DNA from: Betaproteobacteria bacterium
GTDB taxonomy: Bacteria; Pseudomonadota; Gammaproteobacteria; Burkholderiales; Methylophilaceae
Direction of reading: 5' to 3'
DNA length: 64,000 nt
Assembly (NCBI GenBank): GCA_016867975.1
Contig: VGIC01000002.1
Location: forward strand, 38,648 to 102,647
Made by a program: the position numbers and the translations under genes. Positions 19,261 to 30,229 of this stretch are shown piece after piece (positions within the stretch are counted from its first letter, which is position 1; the number at the start of each line of letters is the position of its first letter). The notes beneath the pieces are model-generated. The model did no database searches. It had not been told where the DNA came from and worked only from the letters and a program-made list of their open reading frames with translations.

Positions 19261-22200
19261 ATGAAAGCTCTATTAGACTTATTTAAACAGGTAACGCAAG
19301 AAGAAGAGTTTGACGCGATTAAGATTGCGTTGGCTTCACCTGAAAAAATCCGTTCATGGTCATATGGCGAAGTGAAAAAGCCAGAAACCATTAACTATCG
19401 TACTTTCAAGCCAGAGCGGGATGGCTTGTTCTGTGCCAAGATCTTTGGCCCAATCAAAGATTACGAGTGCTTATGCGGCAAATACAAACGTTTGAAACAC
19501 CGTGGTGTCATTTGCGAAAAATGTGGCGTTGAAGTGACCTTGTCAAAAGTGCGTCGTGAGCGCATGGGTCACATTGATTTAGCGTCTCCAGTCGCGCATA
19601 TCTGGTTCTTGAAATCATTGCCGAGTCGTCTTGGCATGGTGTTGGATATCGCCTTGCGTGATATTGAGCGTGTGCTTTACTTTGAAGCATTCATCGTAGT
19701 TGACCCGGGCATGACACCGCTGACGCGTGGTCAACTGTTGACCGAAGATGATTATCTAGCCAAGGTTGAAGAGTACGGTGATGAATTTAACGCTGTGATG
19801 GGCGCGGAAGCGATTCGCGAGCTGTTGCGTACTATGGACATCGAGCGTGAAATCACCAATTTACGTCAAGAGTTGGGCGCTACTGGTTCTGAAGCCAAAA
19901 TCAAGAAAATTGCTAAACGTCTGAAAGTGTTGGAAGCCTTCCAGAAGTCTGGCATCAAACCCGAGTGGATGATTTTGGAAATACTGCCAGTATTGCCACC
20001 AGAACTACGTCCATTGGTGCCATTGGATGGTGGTCGTTTTGCGACTTCCGATTTGAATGATTTGTATCGTCGTGTAATCAATCGTAACAACCGGTTGAAG
20101 CGTTTATTAGAGTTGAAAGCACCGGAAATTATCGTGCGCAATGAGAAACGTATGCTGCAAGAGGCGGTAGACTCATTGCTGGACAATGGCCGTCGCGGCA
20201 AGGTGATGACGGGCGCAAGCAAGCGTCCATTGAAATCACTGGCTGATATGATCAAGGGTAAAGGCGGTCGTTTCCGTCAGAACCTACTCGGTAAGCGTGT
20301 GGACTACTCAGGTCGTTCGGTGATTGTGGTGGGGCCACAATTAAAGCTACATCAGTGCGGCTTGCCTAAGAAAATGGCGCTGGAATTATTCAAGCCATTC
20401 ATTTTCCATAAACTGGAAGTGCTAGGTTTGGCGACCACGATTAAAGCCGCGAAGAAAAAGGTTGAAGAAGAAGGACCAGAAGTATGGGATATCCTTGAGG
20501 ACGTGATTCGCGAGCATCCGGTGTTGCTGAACCGTGCGCCTACATTGCACCGCTTGGGTATTCAAGCGTTCGAACCTATCCTGATTGAAGGTAAGGCGAT
20601 TCAGCTACATCCGTTGGTTTGTGCGGCGTTTAACGCCGACTTCGACGGTGACCAGATGGCGGTGCACGTCCCATTAAGTCTGGAAGCACAAATGGAAGCT
20701 CGGACCTTGATGCTGGCATCTAATAACGTGTTGTCCCCAGCGAACGGTGAACCTATCATTGTGCCCTCACAAGACATTGTGTTGGGTCTGTACTACATGA
20801 CCCGCGAGAAAGTGAACGCGCGTGGTACAGGTATGCGCTTTGCTGATGTGAAAGAAGTGCAACGTGCTTACGATCAAAATCTAATCGATTTGCATGCGCG
20901 TATCACAGTGCGTATCAAAGAGTTCGACATTGACCTGAATGGCGTGAAAACGGAGAAAGTTACACGTTACGAAACGACAGTAGGTCGTGCGCTGCTGTCA
21001 GACATCTTACCAGCAGGCTTGTCATTCAGCACGATTGATAAGGCATTGAAGAAAAAAGAGATTTCCAAGTTGATCAATGCTTCATTCCGAAAAGTAGGCA
21101 TTCGTGAAACCGTGATTTTTGCTGATAAGTTGATGTATACAGGGTATTCCTACGCAACAAAAGCAGGGATCTCAATCAGTATTAACGACATGTTGGTGCC
21201 GCCAGAGAAGGAGCAATTGATTGCTGCAGCAGACGCTGAAGTGAAAGAGATTGAAGGTCAGTATGTCTCTGGTCTGGTAACGCAAGGTGAGCGCTACAAT
21301 AAAGTGGTCGATATCTGGGGTCGTGCCGGTGATAAAGTGGCTGATGCCATGATGAAGCAGCTACGCGAAGAAGCCGTACTGGATAGCGATGGTAATCCAC
21401 TTAAAGGCGCTGATGGAAAAGCAGTGCGTCAAGAGTCATTCAACGCCATTTACATGATGGCTGACTCAGGTGCGCGTGGTTCTGCAGCGCAGGTGCGTCA
21501 GTTGGCTGGCATGCGTGGTCTGATGGCGAAACCGGATGGCTCTATCATCGAAACGCCAATTAAGGCGAACTTCCGTGATGGCCTGAACGTGTTGCAATAC
21601 TTTATTTCAACCCACGGTGCGCGTAAGGGTCTAGCTGATACGGCGTTGAAAACAGCGAACTCTGGCTACCTGACACGTCGTCTGGTTGATGTAACACAAG
21701 ACTTGGTTGTGACCGAGCATGATTGTGGCACGGCTGAGGGGTTGGTTACTAAAGCATTGGTTAAGGGCGGCGAAGTAATTGAGCCGTTGCACGATCGTAT
21801 TCTAGGTCGTACGGCTGCTTTGGATATTCTGAATCCTGAAACGCAGGAAGTGATTTACCCAGCGGGGACATTGCTGACAGAAGACGAAGTTGAGCGCATC
21901 GATGCCTTGGGTATTGATGAAGTTAAAGTGCGTACAGCGCTGACGTGTGATACGCGTTACGGCATCTGTGCCAAGTGTTATGGTCGTGACTTGGGTCGTG
22001 GTAAATTGATTAGCCAAGGCGAGTCTGTTGGGGTGATTGCTGCGCAGTCTATCGGTGAACCAGGTACTCAGTTGACCATGCGTACATTCCACATTGGTGG
22101 TGCGGTGTCTCGTGCTGCCTCAGTGTCTCAAGTGGAAAGCAAGTCAAACGGCGTGTTGAACTTTACATCAACCATGCGTTATGTGACGAATGCGCGCAAT

Positions 22201-23517
22201 GAACAAGTGGTGATTTCACGTAATGGTGAAGTGGTTATCGTTGATGATAATGGCCGTGAACGTGAGCGTCATAAAGTACCATACGGTGCGACCTTGCAAA
22301 TTACTGACGGTAAAGCGGTAAAAGCGGGTCAGGCAATCGCAACGTGGGATCCGCACACTCGTCCGATCATTACGGAATATGCCGGCTTCGTTAAGTTCGA
22401 GAACGTAGAAGAAGGCGTTACCGTAGCAAAACAAATTGATGATGTGACAGGCTTGTCATCATTGGTAGTGATTGATCCTAAGCAACGTGCAGGTCAGACC
22501 AAAGGTCTGCGTCCGCAAGTTAAATTGCTGGATGCCAAGGGTGTTGAAGTGAAACTTGCTGGCGGTGATCAGCCGGTCAATGTGACGTTCCAGATCGGTT
22601 GTATCATTACCGTGAAAGATGGTCAGGAAGTGGGCGTGGGTGAAGTTCTGGCACGCGTACCACAAGAATCATCTAAAACACGTGATATTACCGGTGGTCT
22701 GCCACGTGTCGCCGAATTGTTCGAGGCGCGCTCACCAAAAGACGCGGGGATGCTTGCTGAGGTAACAGGTACGATCTCATTCGGTAAAGATACCAAAGGT
22801 AAACAACGTCTCGTGATTACTGACTTGGATGGTATTTCTAACGAATACCTGATTCCAAAAGATAAACACGTGACAGCGCATGACGGTCAAGTGGTGACTA
22901 AAGGTGAGACGATTGTAGATGGTCCTGCTGATCCGCAAGACATTTTACGTCTGCAAGGCCGTGAGGCTTTGGCTCGTTATATCATCGATGAAGTGCAAGA
23001 TGTTTACCGCTTACAAGGGGTTAAAATCAATGATAAGCACATTGAAGTGATTGTGCGTCAAATGTTACGTCGCGTACGCGTGACAGATGCCGGCGACACC
23101 AGCTTCATCATCGGTGAACAAGTAGAGCGTGCAGACTTGCTGGCGGAAAATGAACAGGTAATCGCGCAAGACAAACGTCCTGCACAATTTGAGTACGTGT
23201 TGCTAGGGATCACTAAAGCGTCATTGTCCACCGATTCATTCATCTCAGCAGCATCGTTCCAGGAAACAACTCGCGTACTGACAGAGGCGGCAATTTTAGG
23301 CAAACGTGATGATTTGCGTGGTCTGAAAGAAAATGTCATCGTGGGGCGCTTAATCCCAGCAGGGACAGGTCTGGCCTATCACGAATCGCGTAAGCGTGCG
23401 GCAGTTGCAGATGGTGCCCCAGTAGTTGAATTGGCTGTAGCTGAAGAAGCTGAGGTGGCGGTAACGGAAGCTTCTGACGACTCATTGGAAGTGGGAAGTG
23501 ATGCGGTAGCGGAATAA
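19261..23517 (+). CDS. rpoC: DNA-directed RNA polymerase subunit beta'
   Basis: RpoC carries the catalytic magnesium site and the DNA clamp. Its 1418 residues include the N-terminal zinc site (CLCGKYK ... CEKCG), the active-site NADFDGD motif, the trigger-loop region near [16 protein letters not shown] and the second zinc cluster ([16 protein letters not shown]). The C-terminal tail ([21 protein letters not shown]) is acidic and low-complexity, which is a variable part of the family. It is transcribed with rpoB; a new promoter follows for the str genes. Confidence 0.98.
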   Translation: MKALLDLFKQVTQEEEFDAIKIALASPEKIRSWSYGEVKKPETINYRTFKPERDGLFCAKIFGPIKDYECLCGKYKRLKHRGVICEKCGVEVTLSKVRRERMGHIDLASPVAHIWFLKSLPSRLGMVLDIALRDIERVLYFEAFIVVDPGMTPLTRGQLLTEDDYLAKVEEYGDEFNAVMGAEAIRELLRTMDIEREITNLRQELGATGSEAKIKKIAKRLKVLEAFQKSGIKPEWMILEILPVLPPELRPLVPLDGGRFATSDLNDLYRRVINRNNRLKRLLELKAPEIIVRNEKRMLQEAVDSLLDNGRRGKVMTGASKRPLKSLADMIKGKGGRFRQNLLGKRVDYSGRSVIVVGPQLKLHQCGLPKKMALELFKPFIFHKLEVLGLATTIKAAKKKVEEEGPEVWDILEDVIREHPVLLNRAPTLHRLGIQAFEPILIEGKAIQLHPLVCAAFNADFDGDQMAVHVPLSLEAQMEARTLMLASNNVLSPANGEPIIVPSQDIVLGLYYMTREKVNARGTGMRFADVKEVQRAYDQNLIDLHARITVRIKEFDIDLNGVKTEKVTRYETTVGRALLSDILPAGLSFSTIDKALKKKEISKLINASFRKVGIRETVIFADKLMYTGYSYATKAGISISINDMLVPPEKEQLIAAADAEVKEIEGQYVSGLVTQGERYNKVVDIWGRAGDKVADAMMKQLREEAVLDSDGNPLKGADGKAVRQESFNAIYMMADSGARGSAAQVRQLAGMRGLMAKPDGSIIETPIKANFRDGLNVLQYFISTHGARKGLADTALKTANSGYLTRRLVDVTQDLVVTEHDCGTAEGLVTKALVKGGEVIEPLHDRILGRTAALDILNPETQEVIYPAGTLLTEDEVERIDALGIDEVKVRTALTCDTRYGICAKCYGRDLGRGKLISQGESVGVIAAQSIGEPGTQLTMRTFHIGGAVSRAASVSQVESKSNGVLNFTSTMRYVTNARNEQVVISRNGEVVIVDDNGRERERHKVPYGATLQITDGKAVKAGQAIATWDPHTRPIITEYAGFVKFENVEEGVTVAKQIDDVTGLSSLVVIDPKQRAGQTKGLRPQVKLLDAKGVEVKLAGGDQPVNVTFQIGCIITVKDGQEVGVGEVLARVPQESSKTRDITGGLPRVAELFEARSPKDAGMLAEVTGTISFGKDTKGKQRLVITDLDGISNEYLIPKDKHVTAHDGQVVTKGETIVDGPADPQDILRLQGREALARYIIDEVQDVYRLQGVKINDKHIEVIVRQMLRRVRVTDAGDTSFIIGEQVERADLLAENEQVIAQDKRPAQFEYVLLGITKASLSTDSFISAASFQETTRVLTEAAILGKRDDLRGLKENVIVGRLIPAGTGLAYHESRKRAAVADGAPVVELAVAEEAEVAVTEASDDSLEVGSDAVAE

Positions 23518-23534
23518 AATCAAGCATTTGTGGC

Positions 23535-23563
23535 TTGACAATAAAAGTCGACCCAAATAGAAT
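23535..23563 (+). promoter_or_regulatory. Promoter of the rpsL-rpsG-fusA-tuf operon
   Basis: A consensus TTGACA (23535-23540), a 17-bp spacer and TAGAAT (23558-23563) stand 18 bp after the rpoC stop. This is the best -35 in the window and predicts a leader of about 120 nt before rpsL. Confidence 0.82.
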
Positions 23564-23574
23564 GCCGAGTTTTT

Positions 23575-23613
23575 CAGGATGGTGTTATTGTCTTCATTGA
23601 CTTCGCCATCCTG
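23575..23613 (+). promoter_or_regulatory. Leader hairpin upstream of rpsL
   Basis: CAGGATGG (23575-23582) pairs perfectly with CCATCCTG (23606-23613) around a 23-nt loop and is followed by a T-rich GTTTATTTTG. It lies inside the predicted str leader, downstream of the promoter, so it may be an attenuator or the end point of rpoBC read-through. Confidence 0.5.
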
Positions 23614-23687
23614 GTTTATTTTGTAGCCTGTATTAAAAATTATTTAAAGAAACATCTTTTTAGAGACTTAAGTTAGGGGTTTGGGCA

Positions 23688-24074
23688 ATGCCAACCATCA
23701 ATCAGTTAGTACGTAAACCACGCGTTAAAGTGGTTACAAAGAGCAAAGTGCCGGCACTTGAAGCTTGTCCGCAAAAACGTGGTGTATGTACACGTGTTTA
23801 TACGACAACGCCTAAAAAGCCTAACTCAGCTTTGCGTAAAGTTGCAAAAGTGCGTTTAACCAATGGTTATGAAGTCATTAGCTACATCGGTGGTGAAGGC
23901 CATAACCTGCAAGAGCACAGTGTGGTTCTGTTGCGCGGCGGTCGTGTAAAAGACTTGCCAGGTGTGCGTTACCATATGGTGCGTGGCAGTTTGGATACTG
24001 CAGGTGTTAAAGATCGTAAGCAATCACGTTCTAAATACGGTGCTAAGCGTCCTAAAGAAGCTAAAGCTAAATAA
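23688..24074 (+). CDS. rpsL: 30S ribosomal protein S12
   Basis: S12 sits at the decoding centre. The 128-residue protein contains [19 protein letters not shown] and [14 protein letters not shown]; the two lysines whose mutation gives streptomycin resistance (Lys42 and Lys87 in E. coli) are unmutated. The C-terminal tail KEAKAK is slightly longer than in E. coli. It is the first gene of the str operon, preceded by a consensus promoter and a hairpin-bearing leader. Confidence 0.98.
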   Translation: MPTINQLVRKPRVKVVTKSKVPALEACPQKRGVCTRVYTTTPKKPNSALRKVAKVRLTNGYEVISYIGGEGHNLQEHSVVLLRGGRVKDLPGVRYHMVRGSLDTAGVKDRKQSRSKYGAKRPKEAKAK

Positions 24075-24177
24075 TTTAGTTTTACCGAATTGTTATATAG
24101 CGGCTAACCAAAAGCCTTGCTGAGCAGTTGCTAGCAAAACATAAAAGATAATAGAGACCAAGAAAGTAGATATAAGC

Positions 24178-24648
24178 ATGCCAAGACGTAGAGAAGTCCC
24201 CAAGCGTAACATTTTGCCGGATCCAAAATTCGGTAGCCAAGAAGTTTCAAAATTTGTAAACGTATTGATGACAGGCGGTAAAAAGTCTGTTGCAGAGCGT
24301 ATTTTGTACGGTGCGTTTGATCAAATTACAAATAAAACAAGTAAAGATGCATTGGAAGTGTTTACAGTGGCGTTGCAAAACTTGCGTCCGCTGGTTGAGG
24401 TTAAGAGTCGTCGTGTGGGCGGTGCCAACTATCAAGTGCCTGTTGAAGTGCGCCCAAGTCGTCGCAGTGCGTTGGCAATGCGTTGGTTGCGTGATGCTGC
24501 GCGTAAGCGTGGTGAGAAGTCAATGGGTTTGCGTTTAGCTGCTGAATTGATCGAAGCTTCAGAAGGTCGTGGCTCAGCGATGAAGAAACGTGAAGAAGTT
24601 CATCGTATGGCAGAAGCAAATAAAGCATTCTCACACTTTAGATTTTAA
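24178..24648 (+). CDS. rpsG: 30S ribosomal protein S7
   Basis: S7 nucleates assembly of the 30S head and is the translational repressor of the str operon in E. coli. The 156-residue protein begins [20 protein letters not shown] and keeps the [11 protein letters not shown] beta-hairpin and the [15 protein letters not shown] tail. It is 103 bp after rpsL, a gap that in E. coli contains the S7 target; no simple hairpin stood out to me here. An attenuator-like hairpin follows it. Confidence 0.97.
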   Translation: MPRRREVPKRNILPDPKFGSQEVSKFVNVLMTGGKKSVAERILYGAFDQITNKTSKDALEVFTVALQNLRPLVEVKSRRVGGANYQVPVEVRPSRRSALAMRWLRDAARKRGEKSMGLRLAAELIEASEGRGSAMKKREEVHRMAEANKAFSHFRF

Positions 24649-24653
24649 TAAGT

Positions 24654-24691
24654 AAATGTATCTTTCTAACAAAAGGTACATTTGTTTTTTT
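24654..24691 (+). terminator. Terminator or attenuator between rpsG and fusA
   Basis: AAATGTA (24654-24660) pairs with TACATTT (24677-24683), with an inner CTTT/AAAG step, and is followed by a run of seven T after one G. It looks like an intrinsic terminator inside the str operon, 55 bp before the fusA start, so it probably passes part of the transcription. Confidence 0.65.
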
Positions 24692-24745
24692 GTAAGCTGT
24701 TCTTTAAGAATTTTAAGCAATAATATTTAAGCAAAGGTAATAGTC

Positions 24746-26839
24746 GTGGCTCGTAAAACCCCTATACAACGCTATCGTAACATTGGTATTTCTGCGCATA
24801 TTGATGCAGGTAAAACAACGACGACAGAGCGTATCCTCTACTACACAGGTGTGAACCACAAGATTGGTGAGGTGCATGATGGTGCAGCTACCATGGACTG
24901 GATGGAGCAAGAGCAAGAGCGTGGGATTACTATTACGTCTGCTGCAACTACCTGCTTCTGGAAGGGGATGGATAACGCTCGTCCAGAGCATCGCTTTAAT
25001 ATTATTGATACTCCGGGACACGTTGACTTCACGATTGAGGTTGAGCGTTCAATGCGTGTTCTCGATGGCGCATGTATGGTTTATTGTGCTGTGGGTGGTG
25101 TGCAGCCGCAATCAGAAACCGTTTGGCGGCAAGCTACAAAATACAAGGTGCCGCGTTTGGCATTTGTAAACAAAATGGACCGTTCAGGTGCAGACTTTTT
25201 CAAAGTGGTAGATCAAATGAAGGTGCGCTTAAAAGCGAACCCTATTCCTGTCGTTATCCCTATTGGTCGTGAAGATACCTTTACCGGCGTGGTTGATCTG
25301 ATTAAGATGAAATCCATCATCTGGGATGAGGCATCACAAGGTATGAAATTCACATACGGTGACATTCCAGCTGATTTGGTTGAGGTGGCCAACAAGTGGC
25401 GTGAGAATATGGTTGAAGCTGCAGCTGAAGCCAGTGAGGATTTGATGAATAAATACCTTGAAGAAGGTGATTTGTCAGAAGCGGATATCATTCTTGGTTT
25501 GCGCACACGTACTATTGCAACTGAAATTCAGCCAATGTTGTGTGGTACAGCATTTAAGAACAAGGGCGTTCAGCGCATGCTGGATGCGGTGATTGATTTC
25601 TTGCCATCTCCTGTTGATATTCCTGATGTTGCAGGTGAGGATGATGATGGCGAGCCGGTCACTCGTAAAGCAGACGATAGCGAAGGCTTCTCTGCATTGG
25701 CGTTCAAATTGATGACAGACCCGTTCGTGGGTCAACTGACCTTCGTGCGTGTTTACTCGGGCGTATTGAAGTCAGGCGAAACCGTACTGAACTCAGTGAA
25801 AGGCAAAAAAGAGCGTGTAGGACGTATCGTGCAGATGCATGCTAACTCACGTGAGCCAGTAGAAGAGGTTTTGGCTGGCGACATCGCGGCGTGTATCGGC
25901 TTGAAAGATGTCACAACGGGTGAAACACTTTGCTCACCGGATAAGCCAGTGATCTTGGAGCGCATGGTATTCCCAGAGCCTGTTATTCACGTTGCGGTTG
26001 AGCCTAAAACTAAAGCTGACCAAGAAAAAATGGGTATCGCTTTGGGTCGTCTGGCGCAGGAAGATCCATCTTTCCGCGTGCGTTCAGATGAGGAGTCAGG
26101 ACAAACCATTATTTCTGGGATGGGCGAATTGCACTTGGAAATCTTGGTGGATCGCATGAAGCGTGAGTTTAACGTTGAAGCTAACGTGGGTGCACCACAA
26201 GTGGCTTATCGTGAAGCGATTCGCAAGAAAGTTGAAGTTGAAGGTAAGTTCGTTAAGCAGTCTGGCGGTAAGGGTCAGTATGGTCACGTATGGTTGATCA
26301 TGGAGCCTAACGAGGCTGGCAAGGGCTTTGAGTTCGTTGATCAGATTAAAGGTGGTACCGTACCTCGCGAATTTATTCCTGCAGTTGAAAAAGGTTTGCG
26401 TGAAACAATTCCTTCCGGCGTGTTGGCTGGCTTCCCAGTGGTGGATGTAAAAGTGACACTGTTTGATGGTTCTTACCATGATGTTGACTCGAACGAGAAT
26501 GCATTTAAGATGGCAGCCTCTATCGGCTTCAAGGATGGTATGCGTAAGGCAGACCCCGTCTTGCTTGAGCCTATGATGGCGGTTGAAGTCGAGACGCCTG
26601 AAGACTACATGGGTGATGTGATGGGTGACTTGTCATCTCGTCGTGGCATCATTCAAGGTATGGAAGATATGGCAGGTGGCGGTAAAGCTATCCGTGCTGA
26701 AGTTCCGTTGTCAGAAATGTTCGGTTACTCTACTGTGGTGCGCTCGCTGTCTCAAGGTCGTGCAACTTACAGCATGGAGTTCAAGCATTATTCTGAAGCA
26801 CCAAGAAATGTGGCTGACGCCATCATTAACAAGAAATAA
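24746..26839 (+). CDS. fusA: Elongation factor G
   Basis: EF-G drives translocation by GTP hydrolysis. The 697-residue protein has [14 protein letters not shown] (P-loop), [17 protein letters not shown] and NKMDR, and domains II to V run to the end. The start is GTG 24746 ([15 protein letters not shown]), with AAAGG upstream and no closer ATG. It is separated from rpsG by a terminator-like hairpin and followed by tuf after 33 bp. Confidence 0.97.
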   Translation: MARKTPIQRYRNIGISAHIDAGKTTTTERILYYTGVNHKIGEVHDGAATMDWMEQEQERGITITSAATTCFWKGMDNARPEHRFNIIDTPGHVDFTIEVERSMRVLDGACMVYCAVGGVQPQSETVWRQATKYKVPRLAFVNKMDRSGADFFKVVDQMKVRLKANPIPVVIPIGREDTFTGVVDLIKMKSIIWDEASQGMKFTYGDIPADLVEVANKWRENMVEAAAEASEDLMNKYLEEGDLSEADIILGLRTRTIATEIQPMLCGTAFKNKGVQRMLDAVIDFLPSPVDIPDVAGEDDDGEPVTRKADDSEGFSALAFKLMTDPFVGQLTFVRVYSGVLKSGETVLNSVKGKKERVGRIVQMHANSREPVEEVLAGDIAACIGLKDVTTGETLCSPDKPVILERMVFPEPVIHVAVEPKTKADQEKMGIALGRLAQEDPSFRVRSDEESGQTIISGMGELHLEILVDRMKREFNVEANVGAPQVAYREAIRKKVEVEGKFVKQSGGKGQYGHVWLIMEPNEAGKGFEFVDQIKGGTVPREFIPAVEKGLRETIPSGVLAGFPVVDVKVTLFDGSYHDVDSNENAFKMAASIGFKDGMRKADPVLLEPMMAVEVETPEDYMGDVMGDLSSRRGIIQGMEDMAGGGKAIRAEVPLSEMFGYSTVVRSLSQGRATYSMEFKHYSEAPRNVADAIINKK

Positions 26840-26872
26840 TTGTATTTAAGATATTGATAAAGGAAGAAGATC

Positions 26873-28063
26873 ATGGCAAAAGGTAAATTTGAACGGACCA
26901 AGCCGCACGTTAACGTAGGCACGATTGGCCACGTAGACCACGGTAAGACAACACTGACAGCGGCGATCACCACTGTATTGACGAAGAAATTTGGCGGCGA
27001 AGCGAAAGCCTACGACCAAATTGACGCGGCTCCAGAAGAAAAGGCACGTGGTATTACCATTAACACAGCCCACGTAGAATACGAAACAGCCACCCGCCAC
27101 TACGCACACGTAGACTGCCCAGGCCACGCTGACTATGTTAAAAACATGATTACTGGCGCAGCGCAAATGGACGGCGCCATCTTAGTATGTTCAGCCGCTG
27201 ACGGCCCAATGCCACAAACACGTGAACACATCCTGTTAGCACGTCAAGTAGGCGTACCCTACATCGTGGTATACCTCAACAAAGCAGACCTGGTTGACGA
27301 CGCAGAGCTGCTAGAACTCGTAGAAATGGAAGTGCGAGACCTGCTCAGCAAATACGACTTCCCAGGTGACGACACCCCAATCATCAAAGGCTCAGCACGT
27401 CTAGCCCTTGAAGGCGACCAATCAGAAATCGGCGAAGCCTCAATCTTCCGATTGGCAGAAGCCCTAGACACCTACATCCCAATGCCAGAACGCGCCATTG
27501 ACGGCACATTCCTGATGCCAGTAGAAGACGTATTCTCAATCTCAGGTCGTGGTACCGTAGTCACAGGACGTATTGAGCGCGGCATTGTCAAAGTCGGCGA
27601 CGAAATTGAAATTGTAGGCATCAAACCAACCCTGAAAACCACCTGTACTGGTGTAGAAATGTTCCGCAAACTGCTCGACCAAGGTCAAGCAGGCGACAAC
27701 GTAGGCGTATTACTCCGTGGTACAAAACGTGAAGAAGTAGAACGTGGTCAAGTATTGGCTAAAGCTGGCTCAATCAAACCACACACCAAATTCACAGCAG
27801 AAATCTACGTATTGGGTAAAGACGAAGGTGGACGTCACACCCCATTCTTCCAAGGCTACCGCCCACAATTCTACTTCCGTACCACAGACGTTACGGGCGC
27901 AGTAGAATTGCCGGCAGGCACAGAAATGGTAATGCCAGGTGACAACGTTTCTATCACTGTGACATTGATTGCACCGATTGCGATGGAAGAAGGCTTACGC
28001 TTTGCGATTCGTGAAGGCGGCCGTACTGTTGGTGCGGGTGTCGTAGCTAAAATTATCGAGTAA
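26873..28063 (+). CDS. tuf: Elongation factor Tu (copy 2, str-operon copy)
   Basis: This is the second EF-Tu gene, in the place of E. coli tufA at the end of the str operon. The 396 residues are identical to copy 1, and all ORF-track shadow frames inside the two genes are also identical, which points to identical DNA. The flanks differ from the base before the ATG and from three bases after the stop. Identity limited so exactly to the coding region is the signature of gene conversion. GGAAGA precedes the ATG. Confidence 0.98.
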   Translation: MAKGKFERTKPHVNVGTIGHVDHGKTTLTAAITTVLTKKFGGEAKAYDQIDAAPEEKARGITINTAHVEYETATRHYAHVDCPGHADYVKNMITGAAQMDGAILVCSAADGPMPQTREHILLARQVGVPYIVVYLNKADLVDDAELLELVEMEVRDLLSKYDFPGDDTPIIKGSARLALEGDQSEIGEASIFRLAEALDTYIPMPERAIDGTFLMPVEDVFSISGRGTVVTGRIERGIVKVGDEIEIVGIKPTLKTTCTGVEMFRKLLDQGQAGDNVGVLLRGTKREEVERGQVLAKAGSIKPHTKFTAEIYVLGKDEGGRHTPFFQGYRPQFYFRTTDVTGAVELPAGTEMVMPGDNVSITVTLIAPIAMEEGLRFAIREGGRTVGAGVVAKIIE

Positions 28064-28079
28064 TTTTTGTAGTTAAATC

Positions 28080-28105
28080 AAACGGCAGGGTGAACCCTGC
28101 CGTTT
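28080..28105 (+). terminator. Hairpin between tuf copy 2 and rpsJ (attenuator)
   Basis: AAACGGCAGGG (28080-28090) pairs perfectly with CCCTGCCGTTT (28095-28105) around TGAA, 11 bp. The following CGCTCTTTT is a poor U-tract. Only 22 bp separate it from the rpsJ start, too little for a promoter, so rpsJ must be expressed by read-through past it. Confidence 0.65.
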
Positions 28106-28127
28106 CGCTCTTTTGAAAGGCAGTAAA

Positions 28128-28436
28128 ATGACAAACCAAAAAATCCGTATCCGTCTTAAAGCTTTTGACTATCGTTTGATTGATCAATCAGCTCAAGAAA
28201 TTGTAGAAACTGCCAAACGTACTGGCGCAGTAGTTAAAGGTCCAGTGCCTTTGCCAACTCGTATCGAGCGCTTTGATATCTTGCGTTCACCACACGTCAA
28301 TAAAACATCACGTGATCAGTTCGAAATTCGCACACACCAACGTTTGATGGATATTGTGGATCCTACCGATAAAACAGTGGATGCATTGATGAAGTTAGAT
28401 CTGCCAGCAGGGGTTGATGTAGAGATTAAGCTTTAA
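28128..28436 (+). CDS. rpsJ: 30S ribosomal protein S10
   Basis: S10 is a 30S head protein that also serves as NusE in antitermination with NusB. The protein is 102 residues from ATG 28128 ([20 protein letters not shown]); the ORF-track start at an upstream TTG is not supported, while AAAGG lies seven bases before this [17 protein letters not shown]-like and [13 protein letters not shown] segments are present. Unusually it is followed by a strong terminator and a 500-bp gap, so it belongs with tuf instead of rplC. Confidence 0.97.
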   Translation: MTNQKIRIRLKAFDYRLIDQSAQEIVETAKRTGAVVKGPVPLPTRIERFDILRSPHVNKTSRDQFEIRTHQRLMDIVDPTDKTVDALMKLDLPAGVDVEIKL

Positions 28437-28459
28437 ATCTAGCGATGATTAGATAAAAG

Positions 28460-28492
28460 AATCCAGTGATATTTTCCTCACTGGATTTTTTT
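28460..28492 (+). terminator. Strong Rho-independent terminator after rpsJ
   Basis: AATCCAGTGA (28460-28469) pairs perfectly with TCACTGGATT (28478-28487) around an 8-nt loop and runs into seven T. It ends the str-rpsJ unit and disconnects rpsJ from rplC. Confidence 0.92.
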
Positions 28493-28839
28493 ACATTTGG
28501 AGCAATAGGAGTGTTGGCGCGCAATTGATTGCGCGAAACAGCCCATTAGCTGGCGTAGTGCGTCCCCGTTAACAGTGCACCGTATGTTTCCTCCAGCGCA
28601 CTGCTAGGCGAGTGCGCCCTCCATGGGCTAATGAAGATTTTTACGCGGTAAATGATTTAAGAGGAATTTTAGTATGCTCTCCTCATTCCCGCCTTCGCGG
28701 GAACGAGGAGCGAGGGTTTTTTCGCTGAGAAATTTAGTTTTTTAAGCGTTTTGCAAAGGTCTCAGTACAATAACAATCCAAAAAATCCATATGCCAACAC
28801 GTATTGAGCGAGAACCCAAAAAAAAGAAATTAAAAAAGT
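28493..28839. other. Non-coding spacer with repeats between rpsJ and rplC
   Basis: No ORF of note is present. It begins with a palindrome CGCGCAATTGATTGCGCG at about 28519-28536. Next is a GC-rich block with an imperfect direct repeat (GCTGGCGTAGTGCGTCCCC and GCTAGGCGAGTGCGCCCTCC, about 28550-28620). A REP-like hairpin follows (28679-28710), then AT-rich promoter DNA. The block looks inserted compared with the usual close rpsJ-rplC spacing; its origin is not identified. Confidence 0.6.
28679..28710. repeat. REP-like inverted repeat (ATTCCCGC-CTTC-GCGGGAA)
   Basis: A 14-bp stem with one mismatch (28679-28692 with 28697-28710) and a CTTC loop contains the ATTCCCGC/GCGGGAA core known from dispersed palindromic repeats in many beta- and gammaproteobacteria. 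A short G-run and six T follow, so it could also act as a second terminator. Only one copy is seen in this window. Confidence 0.65.
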
Positions 28840-28869
28840 TTGGCATGTTTTTATTTTATTAGGTATAAT
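28840..28869 (+). promoter_or_regulatory. Promoter of the rplC-led S10 operon
   Basis: TTGGCA (28840-28845), an 18-bp spacer and a perfect TATAAT (28864-28869) lie 65 bp before rplC. This gives the S10 operon its own start downstream of rpsJ. Confidence 0.82.
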
Positions 28870-28885
28870 CGCGCCTCTTTCACAG

Positions 28886-28912
28886 AAGTCGGTCAATTGT
28901 AATCGACTTTTT
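28886..28912 (+). promoter_or_regulatory. Leader hairpin before rplC
   Basis: AAGTCG (28886-28891) pairs with CGACTT (28904-28909) and runs into TTTTT. It lies within the short rplC leader and resembles a small attenuator. In E. coli the S10 leader is regulated by L4; whether this hairpin does the same is a guess. Confidence 0.4.
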
Positions 28913-28934
28913 AACTAACTATAAGGAAACGATC

Positions 28935-29603
28935 ATGAGCTTAGGGCTTATTGGTCGCAAGGTGGGGATGACCCGCGTATTTACCGAGGATGGCGCAAGC
29001 GTTCCGGTAACTGTGCTGGAAGTTGTGCCTAACCGCGTGACACAGATCAAGACGACCGCAAGCGATGGCTACAATGGCCTTCAAGTTGCTTACGGCACGC
29101 GTCGTGCTAGCCGTGTAAACAAGGCTTTGACTGGGCATTACGCCAAGTCAGGTGCTGCTGCAGGGGCTGGTATTCAAGAATTTTCAGTAGATGCTGACGC
29201 TTTGGCTAATTATGCTGCTGGTGCAAATATCACTGTAGATATTTTCCAGCCTGGCCAAAAAGTTGACGTAACCGGCACTTCTTTGGGTAAAGGTTTTGCT
29301 GGTGCAATTAAGCGTCACCATTTTAGCTCAAACCGTGCATCTCATGGTAACTCACGTTCACATAACGTTCCTGGTTCTATCGGTATGGCGCAGGATCCTG
29401 GTCGAGTATTCCCAGGTAAGCGCATGCCAGGTCACTTAGGTGCGGTTAAAGTCACCACGCAAAACCTCGAAGTGGTGCGTGTGGATGTTGAGCGCAACTT
29501 GTTGTTGATTAAAGGGGCTATCCCTGGCTCTAAAGGCGGAGACGTGGTTGTGCGTCCAGCTATCAAGACCAAGGCTAACAAGGCGCAGGGAGGTTCTAAA
29601 TAA
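28935..29603 (+). CDS. rplC: 50S ribosomal protein L3
   Basis: L3 is an early-assembly protein reaching the peptidyl transferase centre. The 222-residue product begins [16 protein letters not shown] and contains the long extension with [25 protein letters not shown], which includes the glutamine methylated by PrmB in E. coli. It heads the S10 operon here because rpsJ is separated. It overlaps rplD by one base. Confidence 0.97.
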   Translation: MSLGLIGRKVGMTRVFTEDGASVPVTVLEVVPNRVTQIKTTASDGYNGLQVAYGTRRASRVNKALTGHYAKSGAAAGAGIQEFSVDADALANYAAGANITVDIFQPGQKVDVTGTSLGKGFAGAIKRHHFSSNRASHGNSRSHNVPGSIGMAQDPGRVFPGKRMPGHLGAVKVTTQNLEVVRVDVERNLLLIKGAIPGSKGGDVVVRPAIKTKANKAQGGSK

Positions 29604-30229
29604 TGGAACTTAAATTAATAGACAAAAACGGCAAAGCTGCTAAAAAAGGCGTGACGGTATCTGAAGGTACATTTGGTCGCGCGTTTAACGAGGCTTTGGT
29701 GCATCAGGTTGTGGTGGCTTATATGGCCAATGCCCGCACTGCAACACGTGCGCAAAAAGGTCGTGATACTGTAGCGCATACCACACACAAGCCATACGCG
29801 CAAAAAGGTACTGGTAATGCCCGTTCAGGGATGACCTCAAGCCCAATCTGGCGTGGAGGTGGTCGTGCATTTCCTAACTCACCAAGCGAAAACTTCAGCC
29901 ATAAGGTGAACCGCAAGGCTTACCGTGCTGGTATGCAAACAATCTTATCAGAGTTGGTGCGTCAAGATCGCTTGAGTGTTGTGGAAGATTTTTCAGTAGA
30001 CACCCCCAAAACCAAAGCTTTGGCAGAAAAAATCAAGGGCATGGGTTATGCAGGCGGTGTGTTGGTGCTGACTGATAGCTTCAATGAGAATTTGTATTTA
30101 TCTTCACGTAACCTCACCAATGTGATGGTGGTTGAGGCGCAATACGCTGATCCGGTGAGCTTGGTTCGCTTCCCGAATGTAGTGGCTACTGCTGCTGCAG
30201 TGAAGAAACTTGAGGAGATGTTAGCATGA
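29603..30229 (+). CDS. rplD: 50S ribosomal protein L4
   Basis: L4 lines the exit tunnel and in E. coli represses the S10 operon both transcriptionally and translationally. The 208 residues contain the tunnel loop ([29 protein letters not shown]), where macrolide-resistance changes occur; the loop looks wild type. The start overlaps the rplC stop (TAATG) and the stop overlaps rplW (ATGA), indicating coupled translation. Confidence 0.97.
   Translation: MELKLIDKNGKAAKKGVTVSEGTFGRAFNEALVHQVVVAYMANARTATRAQKGRDTVAHTTHKPYAQKGTGNARSGMTSSPIWRGGGRAFPNSPSENFSHKVNRKAYRAGMQTILSELVRQDRLSVVEDFSVDTPKTKALAEKIKGMGYAGGVLVLTDSFNENLYLSSRNLTNVMVVEAQYADPVSLVRFPNVVATAAAVKKLEEMLA

Noticed and set aside
15077-24074. 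Rifampicin or streptomycin resistance changes in rpoB or rpsL
   Set aside because: The rifampicin region and the key S12 lysines read as wild type by eye.
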